Source: Frondihabitans sucicola
GTDB lineage: Bacteria; Actinomycetota; Actinomycetes; Actinomycetales; Microbacteriaceae
Direction: 5' to 3'
Length of the DNA: 64,000 nucleotides
NCBI RefSeq assembly: GCF_030296615.1
Contig: NZ_AP027732.1
Coordinates: 868,001 to 932,000 of the forward strand
This document shows, piece by piece, positions 46,147 through 54,945 of this stretch. The notes beneath the pieces were generated by a model. The model worked only from the letters and a program-made list of their open reading frames with translations, was not told the DNA's origin and searched no databases. The stretch's first letter is position 1, and the number at the start of each line of letters is the position of its first letter. The translations under genes and the position numbers were made by a program.

Positions 46147-46632
46147 CTACTCCTCGTAGTCGCTGCCCATCAGCGCGATCTGGCTCGTGGCGAGGGCGGT
46201 GATGCCGAACGCCAGGCCGTAGCAGAAGTCGAGGGAGAAGTCGGCGAGGTTCGACGAGAAGATGTTTCCGCCGAAGTCGCTGTTGCCGAACAGGATGTCG
46301 TACAGCCAGAGCGTCATGAACAGCCCGGCCATACCGGCCATGTAGAGGGTCGCGCCGAGTCGGACGCGCGGGGCGCCGAGCCCGATCAGACCGAACAGGA
46401 TCCACACGGCGTTGCGCAACACCGACGTCTGGAAGATGTTGAAGATGTGGGCGCCCGAGTACGGCCCGGCGAAGGTGATGTCGCCGAGGTGCGTGGTGAC
46501 GCCGGGAATGAAGCCCAGGATGCCGGTGAGGAGGAGCAGGAGCGCGACCACGAGCGCTGCGACCTGGGCCGGGCCTTTCGCGTAGCCGTAGCGGACCTTG
46601 CTGCCGGGTGCGTAGGTGGTGACGGTGCTCAT
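46147..46632 (-). CDS. DUF4383 membrane protein
   Basis: This 161-residue protein has four predicted membrane helices (about 23-43, 72-90, 96-118 and 136-155). The pattern GAHIFNIFQTSVLRNAVWILFGLIG matches the region of DUF4383 that usually reads LHNxxHLLFGxxG, so the typical His pair is replaced here. The function of the family is unknown. It ends in the acidic DYEE. It stands between a convergent AKR gene and the SRAP gene. Confidence 0.75.
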   Translation of the reverse strand: MSTVTTYAPGSKVRYGYAKGPAQVAALVVALLLLLTGILGFIPGVTTHLGDITFAGPYSGAHIFNIFQTSVLRNAVWILFGLIGLGAPRVRLGATLYMAGMAGLFMTLWLYDILFGNSDFGGNIFSSNLADFSLDFCYGLAFGITALATSQIALMGSDYEE

Positions 46633-46713
46633 TGTTCTCCCTCGGATGCTCTGCGCACCCTATTCTTCACCCAACGGGGCACTGCCTGTGACCTCCCGGG
46701 CCGGTGGCCCGCG

Positions 46714-47397
46714 TCAGGGCAGCGGTTCGATCAGCTGCGGGCCGTTGTTGCGGACGCTGTTCGCGTCTTTCGACACCTCGTAGTGGCTCAGCGAGTGCGC
46801 CACCTCGACGCTCTCGGCGTCGAGCAGGGCGAGGGCGTCGTCGGGCACCAGGTCGGCGTCGAGCCAGGCGTCGTACGCGTCGGGGGTGAGGCACGCCGGC
46901 ATGCGGTCGTGGACCTCGCCGGGCGCCACGTGCGAATCGCGAGTGATGATCGCCGTCGAGAGCACCCAGCGATCCGGATCGTCGTCGGCCTTGGACCTGT
47001 CGCGCCAGGCGGTGACGATACCGGCCATCGCGAGAGCCGCGTCGGGCTCGAAGATGTAGTGCGGCTGCTTGCCGTTCTCGGTGATGACCCACTCGTAGTA
47101 GCCCTGCGCCGGGATGATGCAGCGACCGGAGGCGAAGGCCTTGCGGAACATGCCGCTCGTCGCCACCGTCTCGATGCGGGCGTTGATCGGCTGCGGGCGC
47201 TTCTTCAGGTCGGGGTACCAGCCGGGCACGAAGCCCCAGCGGGGAGTGGCGAGCTCGCGTTCGCCCCCGCGCTCGCGCACGGCCGCGATCGGGTCGGTCG
47301 GCGCCGTGTTGTAGTTCTCGGCCAGCTCCGGGAAACCCTCGAGCAGGCTCGGGAGAAGATCGGAGGTTGCCCTGGCCACCACAAATCGCCCGCACAT
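46714..47397 (-). CDS. SRAP-domain protein (HMCES/YedK family)
   Basis: This protein forms a stable covalent link with abasic sites in single-stranded DNA through the amino-terminal Cys2, protecting replication forks. MCGRF at the start supplies Cys2. The family motifs NYNTAPT, WGFVPGW, INARIET, the YYEW glutamate and HDRMPACL are all present. It has 227 residues. The start is fixed by the need for Cys at position 2. No clear ribosome-binding site precedes the ATG, and GACAAT lies just upstream, so a leaderless transcript is possible. The start region is duplicated 70 bases upstream. Confidence 0.93.
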   Translation of the reverse strand: MCGRFVVARATSDLLPSLLEGFPELAENYNTAPTDPIAAVRERGGERELATPRWGFVPGWYPDLKKRPQPINARIETVATSGMFRKAFASGRCIIPAQGYYEWVITENGKQPHYIFEPDAALAMAGIVTAWRDRSKADDDPDRWVLSTAIITRDSHVAPGEVHDRMPACLTPDAYDAWLDADLVPDDALALLDAESVEVAHSLSHYEVSKDANSVRNNGPQLIEPLP

Positions 47398-47485
47398 ATC
47401 TCTATTGTCGCTCGGGCCGGGTCGCTCCGCGCCGAGGGGCGCGTCCCGACCCGGCCCGCCCGCACATATCCCTATTGTCGCTCGG
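47388..47485. repeat. Duplicated SRAP start/promoter segment flanking a long hairpin
   Basis: A 28-base segment (47388-47415) recurs at 47458-47485 with one mismatch. It includes the SRAP start codon and its first codons (ATG TGC GGG on the minus strand). Between the copies GGGCCGGGTCG (47414-47424) pairs with CGACCCGGCCC (47447-47457), and inside it CGCGCC pairs with GGCGCG around a GAGG loop. The whole unit sits between the divergent SRAP and Ddn-like genes. Confidence 0.8.
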
Positions 47486-47512
47486 AGCAGCCGACAGGAG
47501 CAGAATCGCATC

Positions 47513-47947
47513 ATGGCAACCGCAGAAAAGCTCCACGGCCCGGAACACGTCGCCCGCTACCTCGAGACCGACGGGGAGGACGGCTACGAGTGGCGAGAAG
47601 GCACGACGATCCTCCTGCTCACCACGACCGGAAGGAAGTCGGGCGAAGACCGCACGAACGCCCTCATCTTCCGCCCCTGGAACGACGCCTATCTGGTCGT
47701 CGCCTCCAAGGGCGGTGACGACGCCCCTCCGGCCTGGTTCCTCAACATCGAGTCCGACCCGGCCGTGACGGTGCAGGTGAAGGCGGACCGCTTCGAGGCG
47801 AACGCCCGCGTCGCGACGGCGGAGGAGAAGCCCGCGCTCTGGAAGATCATGGCCGAAGCGTGGCCCGCCTACGACGACTACCAGCGGAAGACCGACCGCG
47901 AGATCCCCGTCGTCGTTCTCGAGCGCACCGCGGGAGCGGACGCGTGA
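47513..47947 (+). CDS. Deazaflavin (F420)-dependent nitroreductase-family protein (Ddn-like)
   Basis: This 144-residue split-barrel protein of the DDN family uses reduced F420 to reduce quinones, enones or nitro compounds. The family pattern is LLTTTGRKSGEDRTNALIF, then SKGGDDAPPAWFLNIESDP and a C-terminal region ending in IPVVVLER. The ATG is used although no strong ribosome-binding site precedes it. Its TGA overlaps the GTG of the following LLM gene, so the two F420 enzymes are probably made together. It opens the F420 locus. Confidence 0.9.
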   Translation: MATAEKLHGPEHVARYLETDGEDGYEWREGTTILLLTTTGRKSGEDRTNALIFRPWNDAYLVVASKGGDDAPPAWFLNIESDPAVTVQVKADRFEANARVATAEEKPALWKIMAEAWPAYDDYQRKTDREIPVVVLERTAGADA

Positions 47948-48756
47948 GCCCGCGCCCGGTCCGGATCGGCGTGCAGATCGCCCCGCAGCACTCGTCCTAC
48001 GCCACCATCCGCGACACGCTCCGCGAGATCGAAGACCTCGGCGTCGACATCGCCTTCAACTGGGACCACTTCTACCCGCTCTCGGGCGACCCCGACGGCA
48101 CGCACTTCGAGGGCTGGTCGATGCTGGCGGCCTGGGCCGAGCAGACGAGCAGGATCGAGTTCGGCCCGCTGGTCACCTGCAACAGCTATCGCAACCCCGA
48201 CCTCCTCGCCGACATGGCCAGGACCGTCGACCACATCAGCGCCAAGGACGGCACGGGCCGCCTCGTGTTCGGCATCGGTTCCGGCTGGTTCGAGCGCGAC
48301 TACCAGGAGTACGGCTACGAGTTCGGCACCGCCGGTCAGCGGCTCGACGCGCTCAGCGAAGACCTGCCGCGGATCGAGGCCCGCCTCGCCTCGGTCAACC
48401 CGGCGCCGACCCGCCACATCCCGGTGCTCATCGGCGGCGGGGGCGAGAAGAAGACGCTCCGGATCGTGGCGCAGCACGCCGACATCTGGCACACGTTCTC
48501 CGACGCGGCGACGCTCGAGCACAAGCTGGGCGTGCTCCACGAGTGGTGTGAAAAGGTCGGCCGCGATCCTGCTGCCATCGAGATCTCGACCGGCGTGGAC
48601 GTCGCCGGTGCCGCCCTCACGGCAGAAGAGGGGGCGAACCTCGACGCGAGTCGGGCACTGGGCGCCAGCCTGTTCACGCTCGGCATCTCGGGGCCCGACA
48701 TCGACCTCGGTGGGGTGCGCGCGCTCGTGAAGTGGCGCGACGAGCAGAACGGCTAG
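47944..48756 (+). CDS. LLM-class F420-dependent oxidoreductase
   Basis: This luciferase-like TIM-barrel flavoenzyme has the actinobacterial F420 features: FNWDHFYPL near the start, RLVFGIGSGWFERDYQEYGY in the middle and HIPVLIGGGGEKKTLRIVA in the phosphate-binding loop. It has 270 residues. The GTG start overlaps the preceding stop (GTGA). The substrate is unknown. It converges on fbiA with only ten bases between their stops. Confidence 0.9.
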   Translation: MSPRPVRIGVQIAPQHSSYATIRDTLREIEDLGVDIAFNWDHFYPLSGDPDGTHFEGWSMLAAWAEQTSRIEFGPLVTCNSYRNPDLLADMARTVDHISAKDGTGRLVFGIGSGWFERDYQEYGYEFGTAGQRLDALSEDLPRIEARLASVNPAPTRHIPVLIGGGGEKKTLRIVAQHADIWHTFSDAATLEHKLGVLHEWCEKVGRDPAAIEISTGVDVAGAALTAEEGANLDASRALGASLFTLGISGPDIDLGGVRALVKWRDEQNG

Positions 48757-48770
48757 GGCGAGTCTCTCAC
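48751..48770. repeat. 20-bp element at a convergent gene end, repeated from 22626-22645
   Basis: GGCTAGGGCGAGTCTCTCAC here is the reverse complement of the 22626-22645 segment with one mismatch. It includes the TAG stop of the LLM gene and the region of the fbiA stop. Both copies lie where two genes converge. Confidence 0.65.
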
Positions 48771-49738
48771 TTCGCCGCGAGCCGCAGGGCCTCGCGCACC
48801 ATCTCGGCGGTGGCCGCGTCGTCCGTCATCCACAGCGGCACGGCCTTCGTCGGGAGCCCCTCCGCGCTGAGCTCTGCGGCGTCTGCGGCGTCTGTGGTGT
48901 CGACGAGCCAGGAATCCAGGATCCCGCCGGCAGCCCGCACGCCGTAGTGTCGGGCCACCGCGGCCGCGCTCGCCTCGACCCCCACGGTCGCCAGGCAGGT
49001 CTCGGCCATGCCGCGAACCGCCGAGCCGCCGATGATCGGCGAGAGCCCGACGACCGGGGCCGCGGTCTCGGCGAGGGCTTCGCGCAAGCCCGGCAGCGTG
49101 AGCATGGTGCCGATCGACACCACCGGATTCGACGGCGCGACGAGCACCACGTCCGCCTCGCCGACGGCCCGGATCGCCGCCGGGCTCGCCGAAGACCCCT
49201 CCAGCCCGCGCTGCACGAAACGACGGGTGGGAACCTTCGCGCGGTGCTTCACCCACCACTCCTCGAAGTGGATCGTGTCGATCTCGCCGCCGGGCGTCTC
49301 GACCTCGACGAAGGTCTCGACCTCGTCGTCCGTCGCGGGCAGGAGCGTCACGCCGAGGTTCCAGCGAGTGGCGAGGCGCGCGGTGACCTCGGTGAGGGTC
49401 AGACCCTCGCGCAGCAGCGAGGTGCGGGCGATGTGGGTCCCGAGGTCGAGATCCCCGAGCGTGAACCACGGCCAGCCGACGCCGTACGCGGTGAGTTCGG
49501 CGCTGACGCGCTCCGACTCCTCGGCGCGGCCCCAGCCGCGGACCGGATCGTTCGCACCCCCGAGCGCGTACATGATCGAGTCGAGGTCGGGACAGACCCG
49601 GAGCCCGGTGAGCCAGAGGTCGTCGCCGTTGTTGGCGACGACCGTGATGTCGAGGTCGAGCTCCGCGGCGAGCGAGCGCACTCCGGAGGTGAACTTCGCG
49701 CCTCCGACGCCGCCGGCCAGGATCGTGATGCGAGTCAT
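48767..49738 (-). CDS. fbiA: 2-phospho-L-lactate (phosphoenolpyruvyl) transferase FbiA (CofD)
   Basis: FbiA transfers the phosphoenolpyruvate/lactate moiety from the FbiD product to the riboflavin analogue FO, making dehydro-F420-0 or F420-0. The CofD signatures are present: ILAGGVGGAKF at the N-terminus, VVANNGDDLWLTGLRVCPDLDS, LGDLDLGTHIART and VLVAPSNPVVSIGTML. It has 323 residues, the normal length. The ATG start is 129 bases from the divergent fbiC start, so the two share a promoter region. Confidence 0.95.
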   Translation of the reverse strand: MTRITILAGGVGGAKFTSGVRSLAAELDLDITVVANNGDDLWLTGLRVCPDLDSIMYALGGANDPVRGWGRAEESERVSAELTAYGVGWPWFTLGDLDLGTHIARTSLLREGLTLTEVTARLATRWNLGVTLLPATDDEVETFVEVETPGGEIDTIHFEEWWVKHRAKVPTRRFVQRGLEGSSASPAAIRAVGEADVVLVAPSNPVVSIGTMLTLPGLREALAETAAPVVGLSPIIGGSAVRGMAETCLATVGVEASAAAVARHYGVRAAGGILDSWLVDTTDAADAAELSAEGLPTKAVPLWMTDDAATAEMVREALRLAAK

Positions 49739-49867
49739 CCCCCGATCCTGACAGACGCCGCCGAGGGGGAGCCGCCGTAAGATGGGCGACAGTCATCGTT
49801 CGGGCCTGGATTTGGGCTCGGGGAGTTCCGTCGAACTTCCGTCCCGTCACCAATCCGAAGGTCAGCC

Positions 49868-52257
49868 ATGACATCACCCGAGTCCCCCGCCGCTCCGGCG
49901 GCAAGCGACCTCGCCGCGGCGCTCACCCGGCTCGAAGCCGGCGCGGACGTCGACCTGAGCGACGCCGAGCTGCTCTTCTCGGCGCGCGGGCCGGCACTCG
50001 ACCGCCTGCTCGCCGTCGCGTCGCGCCTCCGCGACGAGGGCCTCGCGCGGTCGGGCCGAGCGGGCGTGATCACCTACAGCAAGAAGGTGTTCCTGCCCGT
50101 GACGCAGCTCTGCCAGGATCGCTGCCACTACTGCGTCTTCGTCGACACCCCTGGCGGGCTGCTGGCCAGGGGATCCCCACCTACCTGCCGCCCGAGGAGA
50201 TCCTGCGCATCGCCCGCGAGGGCGCCGCCCTCGGCTGCAAAGAGGCCCTCTTCACCCTCGGCGACCGGCCCGAGAACCGCTGGCCCGCCGCGCGCCGCTG
50301 GCTCGACGAGCACGGCTACGCCTCCACGCTCGACTACATCGCCGCCATGGCGAAGCTCGTGCTCGAAGAGACCGGCCTGCTGCCGCACCTCAACCCGGGC
50401 GTGATGTCGTTCGCCGAACTCCAGCGGCTGCGGCCGTTCGGCCCGTCCATGGGCATGATGCTCGAGACGACTGCGACGCGCCTCTGGTCGGAGAAGGGCG
50501 GCGTGCACTTCGGGTCGCCCGACAAAGATCCGGAGCTACGGATGCGCGTCATCGACGACGCCGGTCGATCCAGGATCCCCTTCACCACCGGTGTCCTGCT
50601 CGGCATCGGCGAGAACGACGCCGAGCGAGCCGACGCCCTGTTCGCGATCCGCCGCTCGCACGAGCGCTTCGGACACGTGCAGGAGACCATCGTCCAGAAC
50701 TTCCGTGCCAAACCCCGCACGGCCATGCAGAACGAGGACGACCTCGCGCTGCAGGAGTACGTGGCGGCCGTGGCCGTCGCGCGCGTCGTGATGGGGCCGG
50801 ACGCCACGATCCAGGCTCCGCCGAACCTCACCGACCTGACCGAGCTCAGCCTCCTGATCCGCGCGGGCATCGACGACTGGGGTGGCGTGAGCCCGCTCAC
50901 CGCCGACCACGTCAATCCCGAGCGGCCCTGGCCCGAGCTCGACACGCTGGCGCGACTCACCGCCGAGTCGGGCTTCACGCTGCGCGAGCGGCTCACGGCG
51001 CACCCGCAGTACCTCCGCGATGCCGGCACCTGGCTCGACACAGGCCTCCTCGGGCACGTCGACGCGCTGATCGACCCGGCCACGGCGCTCGCCGACGAGG
51101 AGGCTCCCGTGCTCGGGCGACCGCTCGCCAGCGGTCCGGCGGCGAGGGCGCAGGATCACGGTCGGTCCGGCGATCGAGACGTCACGTCCGCGCTCGCCCT
51201 GGCGTCCGCGGATCCTGCGGGCCTTCCCGACTCGGCGTACGCCGCCCTCCTCCGCGCGGACGGCAGCCAGCTCGACGACCTGGCGGCGCTCGCCGACGAC
51301 GTCCGGAGGAGCGTCGGGGCCGCCGACCTCACCTATGTCGTCAATCGCAACCTCGACTCGTCCCTGTACGTGCCCGACGACGACGCCCCCGGGCTGTCGC
51401 CGGAGCTGATCGGGAGGCTGGTGGCCGAGGCCGTCGCGGAGGGGGCGACCGAGGTGTGCGTGCAGGGCACCCCTGATCCTGCGCTCCCCGGAGAGGCCTA
51501 TCTCGACATCGTTCGCGCCATCCGCAGGGCCGGCCCCGAGCTGTCGATCCACGCGTTCCGCCCCGCCGAGGCCGCCGATGCGGCTCGACGGCTGCGGGTC
51601 CCCCTCGACGAGTTCCTCGCGGCGCTGCGCGACGCGGGCGCGACGAGTGTGCCCGGCACCGCGGCGCGGGTGCTCGACGACGACGTGAGGGCCGTGCTCA
51701 GCGGGCGCACCGACCCACCCGCGGCCGAGTGGATCCGCGGCATCGAGGCGGCGCACCGAGCGGGCCTGCCGTCGACCGCCACCCTCGTCTACGGCCACGT
51801 CGAGACGCCCGAGCAGACGGTGGCGCACCTGCGACAGCTCGCCGCGATCCAGGACCGCACCGGCGGATTCAGCGAGTTCATCGCGATGCCGCACGTGCCG
51901 TGGGACTCCGCCGACGCCGTGCGCGCCGCGGCCGGCGAGGGGCCCGACCGGCGGACGACGCGAGCAGTCCACGCCGTTGCGCGCCTCCTCCTGAGCGGCA
52001 GGATCGACCACGTGCAGGCGGCCTGGACCAAGCTCGGTTTCGCGGGAGCGCGCGAGGTGCTCGCGGGCGGGGCCGACGACTTCGGAGGTCTGCTGCTCGA
52101 CGGGTCGATCTGGCCGAAGGCCGGCGCCGAGGCCCACCGCAGTGCGACCCGCGGCGACGTCGCTCGCATCGCGGCGGCACTCGGCCGACCGGCGCGGGAG
52201 CGCTCGACCGGCTACGGGTCACCGTCGCCGGCGCCGTCGCGGGCGGTCGCAGGATGA
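49868..52257 (+). CDS. fbiC: FO synthase FbiC with degenerate CofH half (frameshift)
   Basis: FbiC is a fusion of CofG and CofH, two radical-SAM enzymes that make FO, the F420 chromophore. The N-terminal CofG half has its cluster motif CxxxCxxC at C82, C86 and C89. The frame breaks near 50172 in a G run; one added base gives ARGIPTYLPPEEILRIAREG, and the protein is about 796 residues against roughly 850 usual. The C-terminal half aligns over its length with CofH (TYVVNRN, GATEVC, SIHAF, IPGTAA, YGHV, DRTGGFSEF, GRIDHVQAAWTKLG, GGADDFGG). However, the CxxxCxxC expected just after TYVVNRN is replaced by LDSSLYVPDDDAPGLSPEL, in frame. Other active-site stretches have drifted too (VQGT for MQGG). 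A normal CofH reaction is not expected from this half. Confidence 0.9.
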
Positions 52258-52748
52258 CGCTCGCTTCCCCGCGGGTCGCACCCCTGCGCCTTCTCGAGAC
52301 GGGGGTGCGTCGCCTCGCCGGATCGGAGGAGGCGCCCGTCGTCGTACTCCCCGACCTGCCGGTCGACGTGCTCGACGCCCTCGCGCCGCTGCTGGCGCGG
52401 CGCCGGGACGTGTACGTGCTCGACGAGCAGGCGGCCGGACCGGTGGCCGTTCTCACGGACGCCGTGTCGGTGTGGGCGGGCTCCTCCGCGGTCGTGCTCG
52501 TCGGCGGCCCTCTGGCCGCCGAGATCGCGGCGTTGCTGCCGGTCGAGGCGCTGGTGGTCGTGGGGCCCGGGTCGGTCGACGCGGGCGCGACCCGGCCGGT
52601 GCTGCTGATCCGCACCGGCGTCGACCCGGGCGACGAGCGCGTCGCAGCGTCGGGTCACCCGGTCGAGACCGCCCACCTCGTCGACGCCTTCCTGCGCGAT
52701 CCGCACCGGCGTCCCGCACCGGGTCGACCCGGGCGCGCGTGCCCGTGA
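52254..52748 (+). CDS. Small protein of unknown function in the fbiC operon
   Basis: I do not recognise the family. The 164-residue protein alternates hydrophobic beta-like stretches (APVVVLPDLP, RDVYVLDEQ, SSAVVLVGGPLAAEIAALL, ALVVVGPGS, RPVLLIRTGVDPGD) with helices and ends in a basic tail. This is compatible with a compact alpha/beta fold lacking obvious catalytic motifs. It overlaps the fbiC stop (ATGA) and the monooxygenase start (GTGA), so it is translated together with both. A role linked to F420 or to the monooxygenase is inferred from this only. Confidence 0.7.
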   Translation: MTLASPRVAPLRLLETGVRRLAGSEEAPVVVLPDLPVDVLDALAPLLARRRDVYVLDEQAAGPVAVLTDAVSVWAGSSAVVLVGGPLAAEIAALLPVEALVVVGPGSVDAGATRPVLLIRTGVDPGDERVAASGHPVETAHLVDAFLRDPHRRPAPGRPGRACP

Positions 52749-54241
52749 GCGGGTCGCCGGCTCCGGTCGAGGTCGACACGCTCATCGTCGGTGCCGGGTT
52801 CGCCGGCCTCGGGCTCGCGATCCGCCTGCAGCGCGAGAGACGGGGCTCCTACCTGGTGCTGGAGCGCGCGAACGATGTCGGCGGCACCTGGCGGGACAAC
52901 GTGTATCCGGGGGTCGCCTGCGACATCCCGTCGCACCTGTACTCCTTCTCGTTCCGCCCGAACCCCGACTGGTCGCAGTTCTACTCGCCGGGCGGCGAGA
53001 TCCTGCGCTATCTCCAGGACGCTGCCCGCGATGAGGGGATCCTGCCCCGGCTCCGGTTCGGAGCCGAGCTCACGGAGGCCCGGTGGGATGCCGACGGCGA
53101 GTGCTGGGAGGTCTCGACCACCGCGGGTGCTTTCCGCGGCCGCACACTCGTGGTCGCCACCGGGCGCCTGTCGGAGAAACGCGTGCCCGACATCGAGGGG
53201 CTCGGCACCTTCGGCGGGGGCGTGCTCCACTCGTCGGAGTGGCCGGACGAGCTCGAGCTGGCCGGGCGCCGGGTCGGTCTCGTCGGCACAGGAGCCTCGG
53301 CGGTGCAGCTCCTGCCGGCGCTCGCCGAACGGGCAGCGGGAGTCGTCGTGTTCCAGCGCAGCGCCCCCTACGTGGTCCCGCGTCGGAACACGATGTTCTC
53401 GAGCGCCGATCGAGCGGCCCTCGCCGCCGATCCCGAGGCCGCCCAGGCGCTGCGCCGCACCCTGTTCTGGGAAGCCGAGGCCGGCTTCACCGCCCGGATC
53501 CGGGCGACCTCCCCGCTGTCACGCCTCGGCGCCACAGCCGCCGACCACCTGCGCGCCCAGGTGCCCGACGCCCGACTCCGAGAAGCGCTGACGCCCGACT
53601 ACGAGATCGGCTGCAAGCGGGTTCTGCTCTCGGACGACTACTACCCCTCGCTGTCGCGACCGGGTGTCGAGCTCGAACCGTCCGCGGTCGTCCGGGTCGA
53701 TCGATCCGGCGTGATCGCGGCCTCGGGGCACCGGCACGAGCTCGACCTGCTGATCCTGGCCACGGGATTCACCTCGACGGAGCCACCGATCGCCGGTCGG
53801 GTGCGCGGCCGCGACGAGCTGCTCCTGGCCGACGCCTGGGCCGGAGGCATGGTGGCGTACAACTCGACAGCGGTCGCCGGCTTCCCCAACCTCTTCGTGA
53901 TCGACGGCCCGAACGCGAGCCTCGGTCACAACTCGGCGGTGCACATGATCGAGACGCAGATCGGCTTCGTCCTCGAGGCTCTCGACCACCTGTCGGCGAC
54001 GGGGGCGAGCACCCTCGAGCCGACGCGCACGGCCCAGGACGCCTACGTCCGGGAGCTCGATCGCCGCGCGGCGACCACCGTCTGGACCAGCGGCGGCTGC
54101 CGCAGCTGGTACGTCGACGAGAGGAGCGGGCGCCTCACCCTGCTCTGGCCGGACACCGCGTCTGCGTTTCGGGAGGAGGCGGGCCGCTTCGAGCCGGGCG
54201 ACTTCGTCCGGCGCCTTGCGGGTGGCGGCGTCGCCGGCTGA
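52745..54241 (+). CDS. Flavin-containing Baeyer-Villiger-type monooxygenase
   Basis: This is a type I Baeyer-Villiger monooxygenase or close relative, using FAD and NADPH to insert oxygen into ketones. The FAD motif GAGFAGLG is near the N-terminus with GGTWRDNVYPGVACDIPSHLY after it. The BVMO fingerprint FxGxxxHxxxWP is met by FGGGVLHSSEWP, and the NADPH motif is GTGASAVQ. It has 498 residues. The GTG start overlaps the previous stop. It is the third gene of the fbiC transcript, an unusual place for a BVMO. Confidence 0.9.
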   Translation: MSGSPAPVEVDTLIVGAGFAGLGLAIRLQRERRGSYLVLERANDVGGTWRDNVYPGVACDIPSHLYSFSFRPNPDWSQFYSPGGEILRYLQDAARDEGILPRLRFGAELTEARWDADGECWEVSTTAGAFRGRTLVVATGRLSEKRVPDIEGLGTFGGGVLHSSEWPDELELAGRRVGLVGTGASAVQLLPALAERAAGVVVFQRSAPYVVPRRNTMFSSADRAALAADPEAAQALRRTLFWEAEAGFTARIRATSPLSRLGATAADHLRAQVPDARLREALTPDYEIGCKRVLLSDDYYPSLSRPGVELEPSAVVRVDRSGVIAASGHRHELDLLILATGFTSTEPPIAGRVRGRDELLLADAWAGGMVAYNSTAVAGFPNLFVIDGPNASLGHNSAVHMIETQIGFVLEALDHLSATGASTLEPTRTAQDAYVRELDRRAATTVWTSGGCRSWYVDERSGRLTLLWPDTASAFREEAGRFEPGDFVRRLAGGGVAG

Positions 54242-54261
54242 CGTCGGCAGCCCGCTGAGTC

Positions 54262-54333
54262 GGCTCGGCCTGCTCGGCCTGCTCAGCCCGCTCAGCCCGC
54301 TCAGCCGGTTCGGCCTGCTCGGCCTGCTCGGCC
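54262..54333. repeat. Eight 9-bp tandem repeats at the 3' end of fbiD
   Basis: The unit is close to TGCTCGGCC, repeated eight times with small changes. On the minus strand it encodes the Gly-Arg-Ala-rich tail of FbiD, and the fbiD stop codon is itself formed by a variant unit (TCA). The repeats continue past the stop toward the convergent monooxygenase gene. Confidence 0.85.
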
Positions 54334-54945
54334 GGTACCCGCGGAACCCGCGGCACGCGCCGCGCGACCGGCGAGAACAGCCCGGGTCGCGCGTCCGAGA
54401 CGCGGAGCGAGCGCGGCGAGGTCGTCCGGGGTGTCGACGTCGCGGCGGAGGCCGGACGAGGCCGGGACGGCGAGCTCGACGTAGCCCGCGGCGAGGTGCA
54501 GCTCCCGGGAGCCGGGGCCGAAGTGCGGGACGTGGAGCGCGGCGGACGCTGCGGTGATGAGGGTGCTGCCGGTGCCGTCGGCGTCGGCGACGAGGGCGCG
54601 CGGATACGCCTCCGCCGCAGCGAGTGCCGCGCCGAGGTCGGCCGGCAGGAGCGCGGGCAGGTCGCCGAGCAGGACGGCGGTGGGCCCGGATCCTGCGCTC
54701 TCGATCCCCGCGGTGACCGCCCCGGCGAGGCCGGACCCCGGGTCGTCGACGACGGTCACGTCGATCCCCGCGAAGACGCGGGACGACGAAGGCGTGACGA
54801 CGATCACGCGGACCCCGGCCGAGACGGCGGCGACGACCGTGTCGACCGCGATCGCATCGGCCAGATCGCGGTCGGCGCCGAGGCGCGACTTCGCGTTCGC
54901 GGTGCCCTTGACGGGGACGATCACCGTCCAGGTCGGGTCAGTCAC
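54301..54945 (-). CDS. fbiD: Phosphoenolpyruvate/2-phospho-L-lactate guanylyltransferase FbiD (CofC)
   Basis: FbiD activates phosphoenolpyruvate (or 2-phospholactate) with GTP to form the donor used by FbiA. The nucleotidyltransferase start WTVIVPVKGTANAKSRLG, the DDPGSGLAGAV loop, VLLGDLPAL, DADGTGSTLI, HFGPGS and DVDTPDDL match the CofC family. The GTG start overlaps the fbiB 3' end by eight bases. The last 20 or so residues (AARAAGSAGTGRAGRAG) come from a 9-bp tandem repeat and are not part of the family domain. It has 214 residues. Confidence 0.93.
   Translation of the reverse strand: MTDPTWTVIVPVKGTANAKSRLGADRDLADAIAVDTVVAAVSAGVRVIVVTPSSSRVFAGIDVTVVDDPGSGLAGAVTAGIESAGSGPTAVLLGDLPALLPADLGAALAAAEAYPRALVADADGTGSTLITAASAALHVPHFGPGSRELHLAAGYVELAVPASSGLRRDVDTPDDLAALAPRLGRATRAVLAGRAARAAGSAGTGRAGRAGRTG

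Noticed and set aside
47465..47467. Upstream copy of the SRAP start codon as the true start
   Set aside because: It is in a different frame from the SRAP gene and meets a stop within the downstream copy.
54262..54333. CRISPR-like array
   Set aside because: The units are 9 bp and directly adjacent with no spacers, and part is coding.
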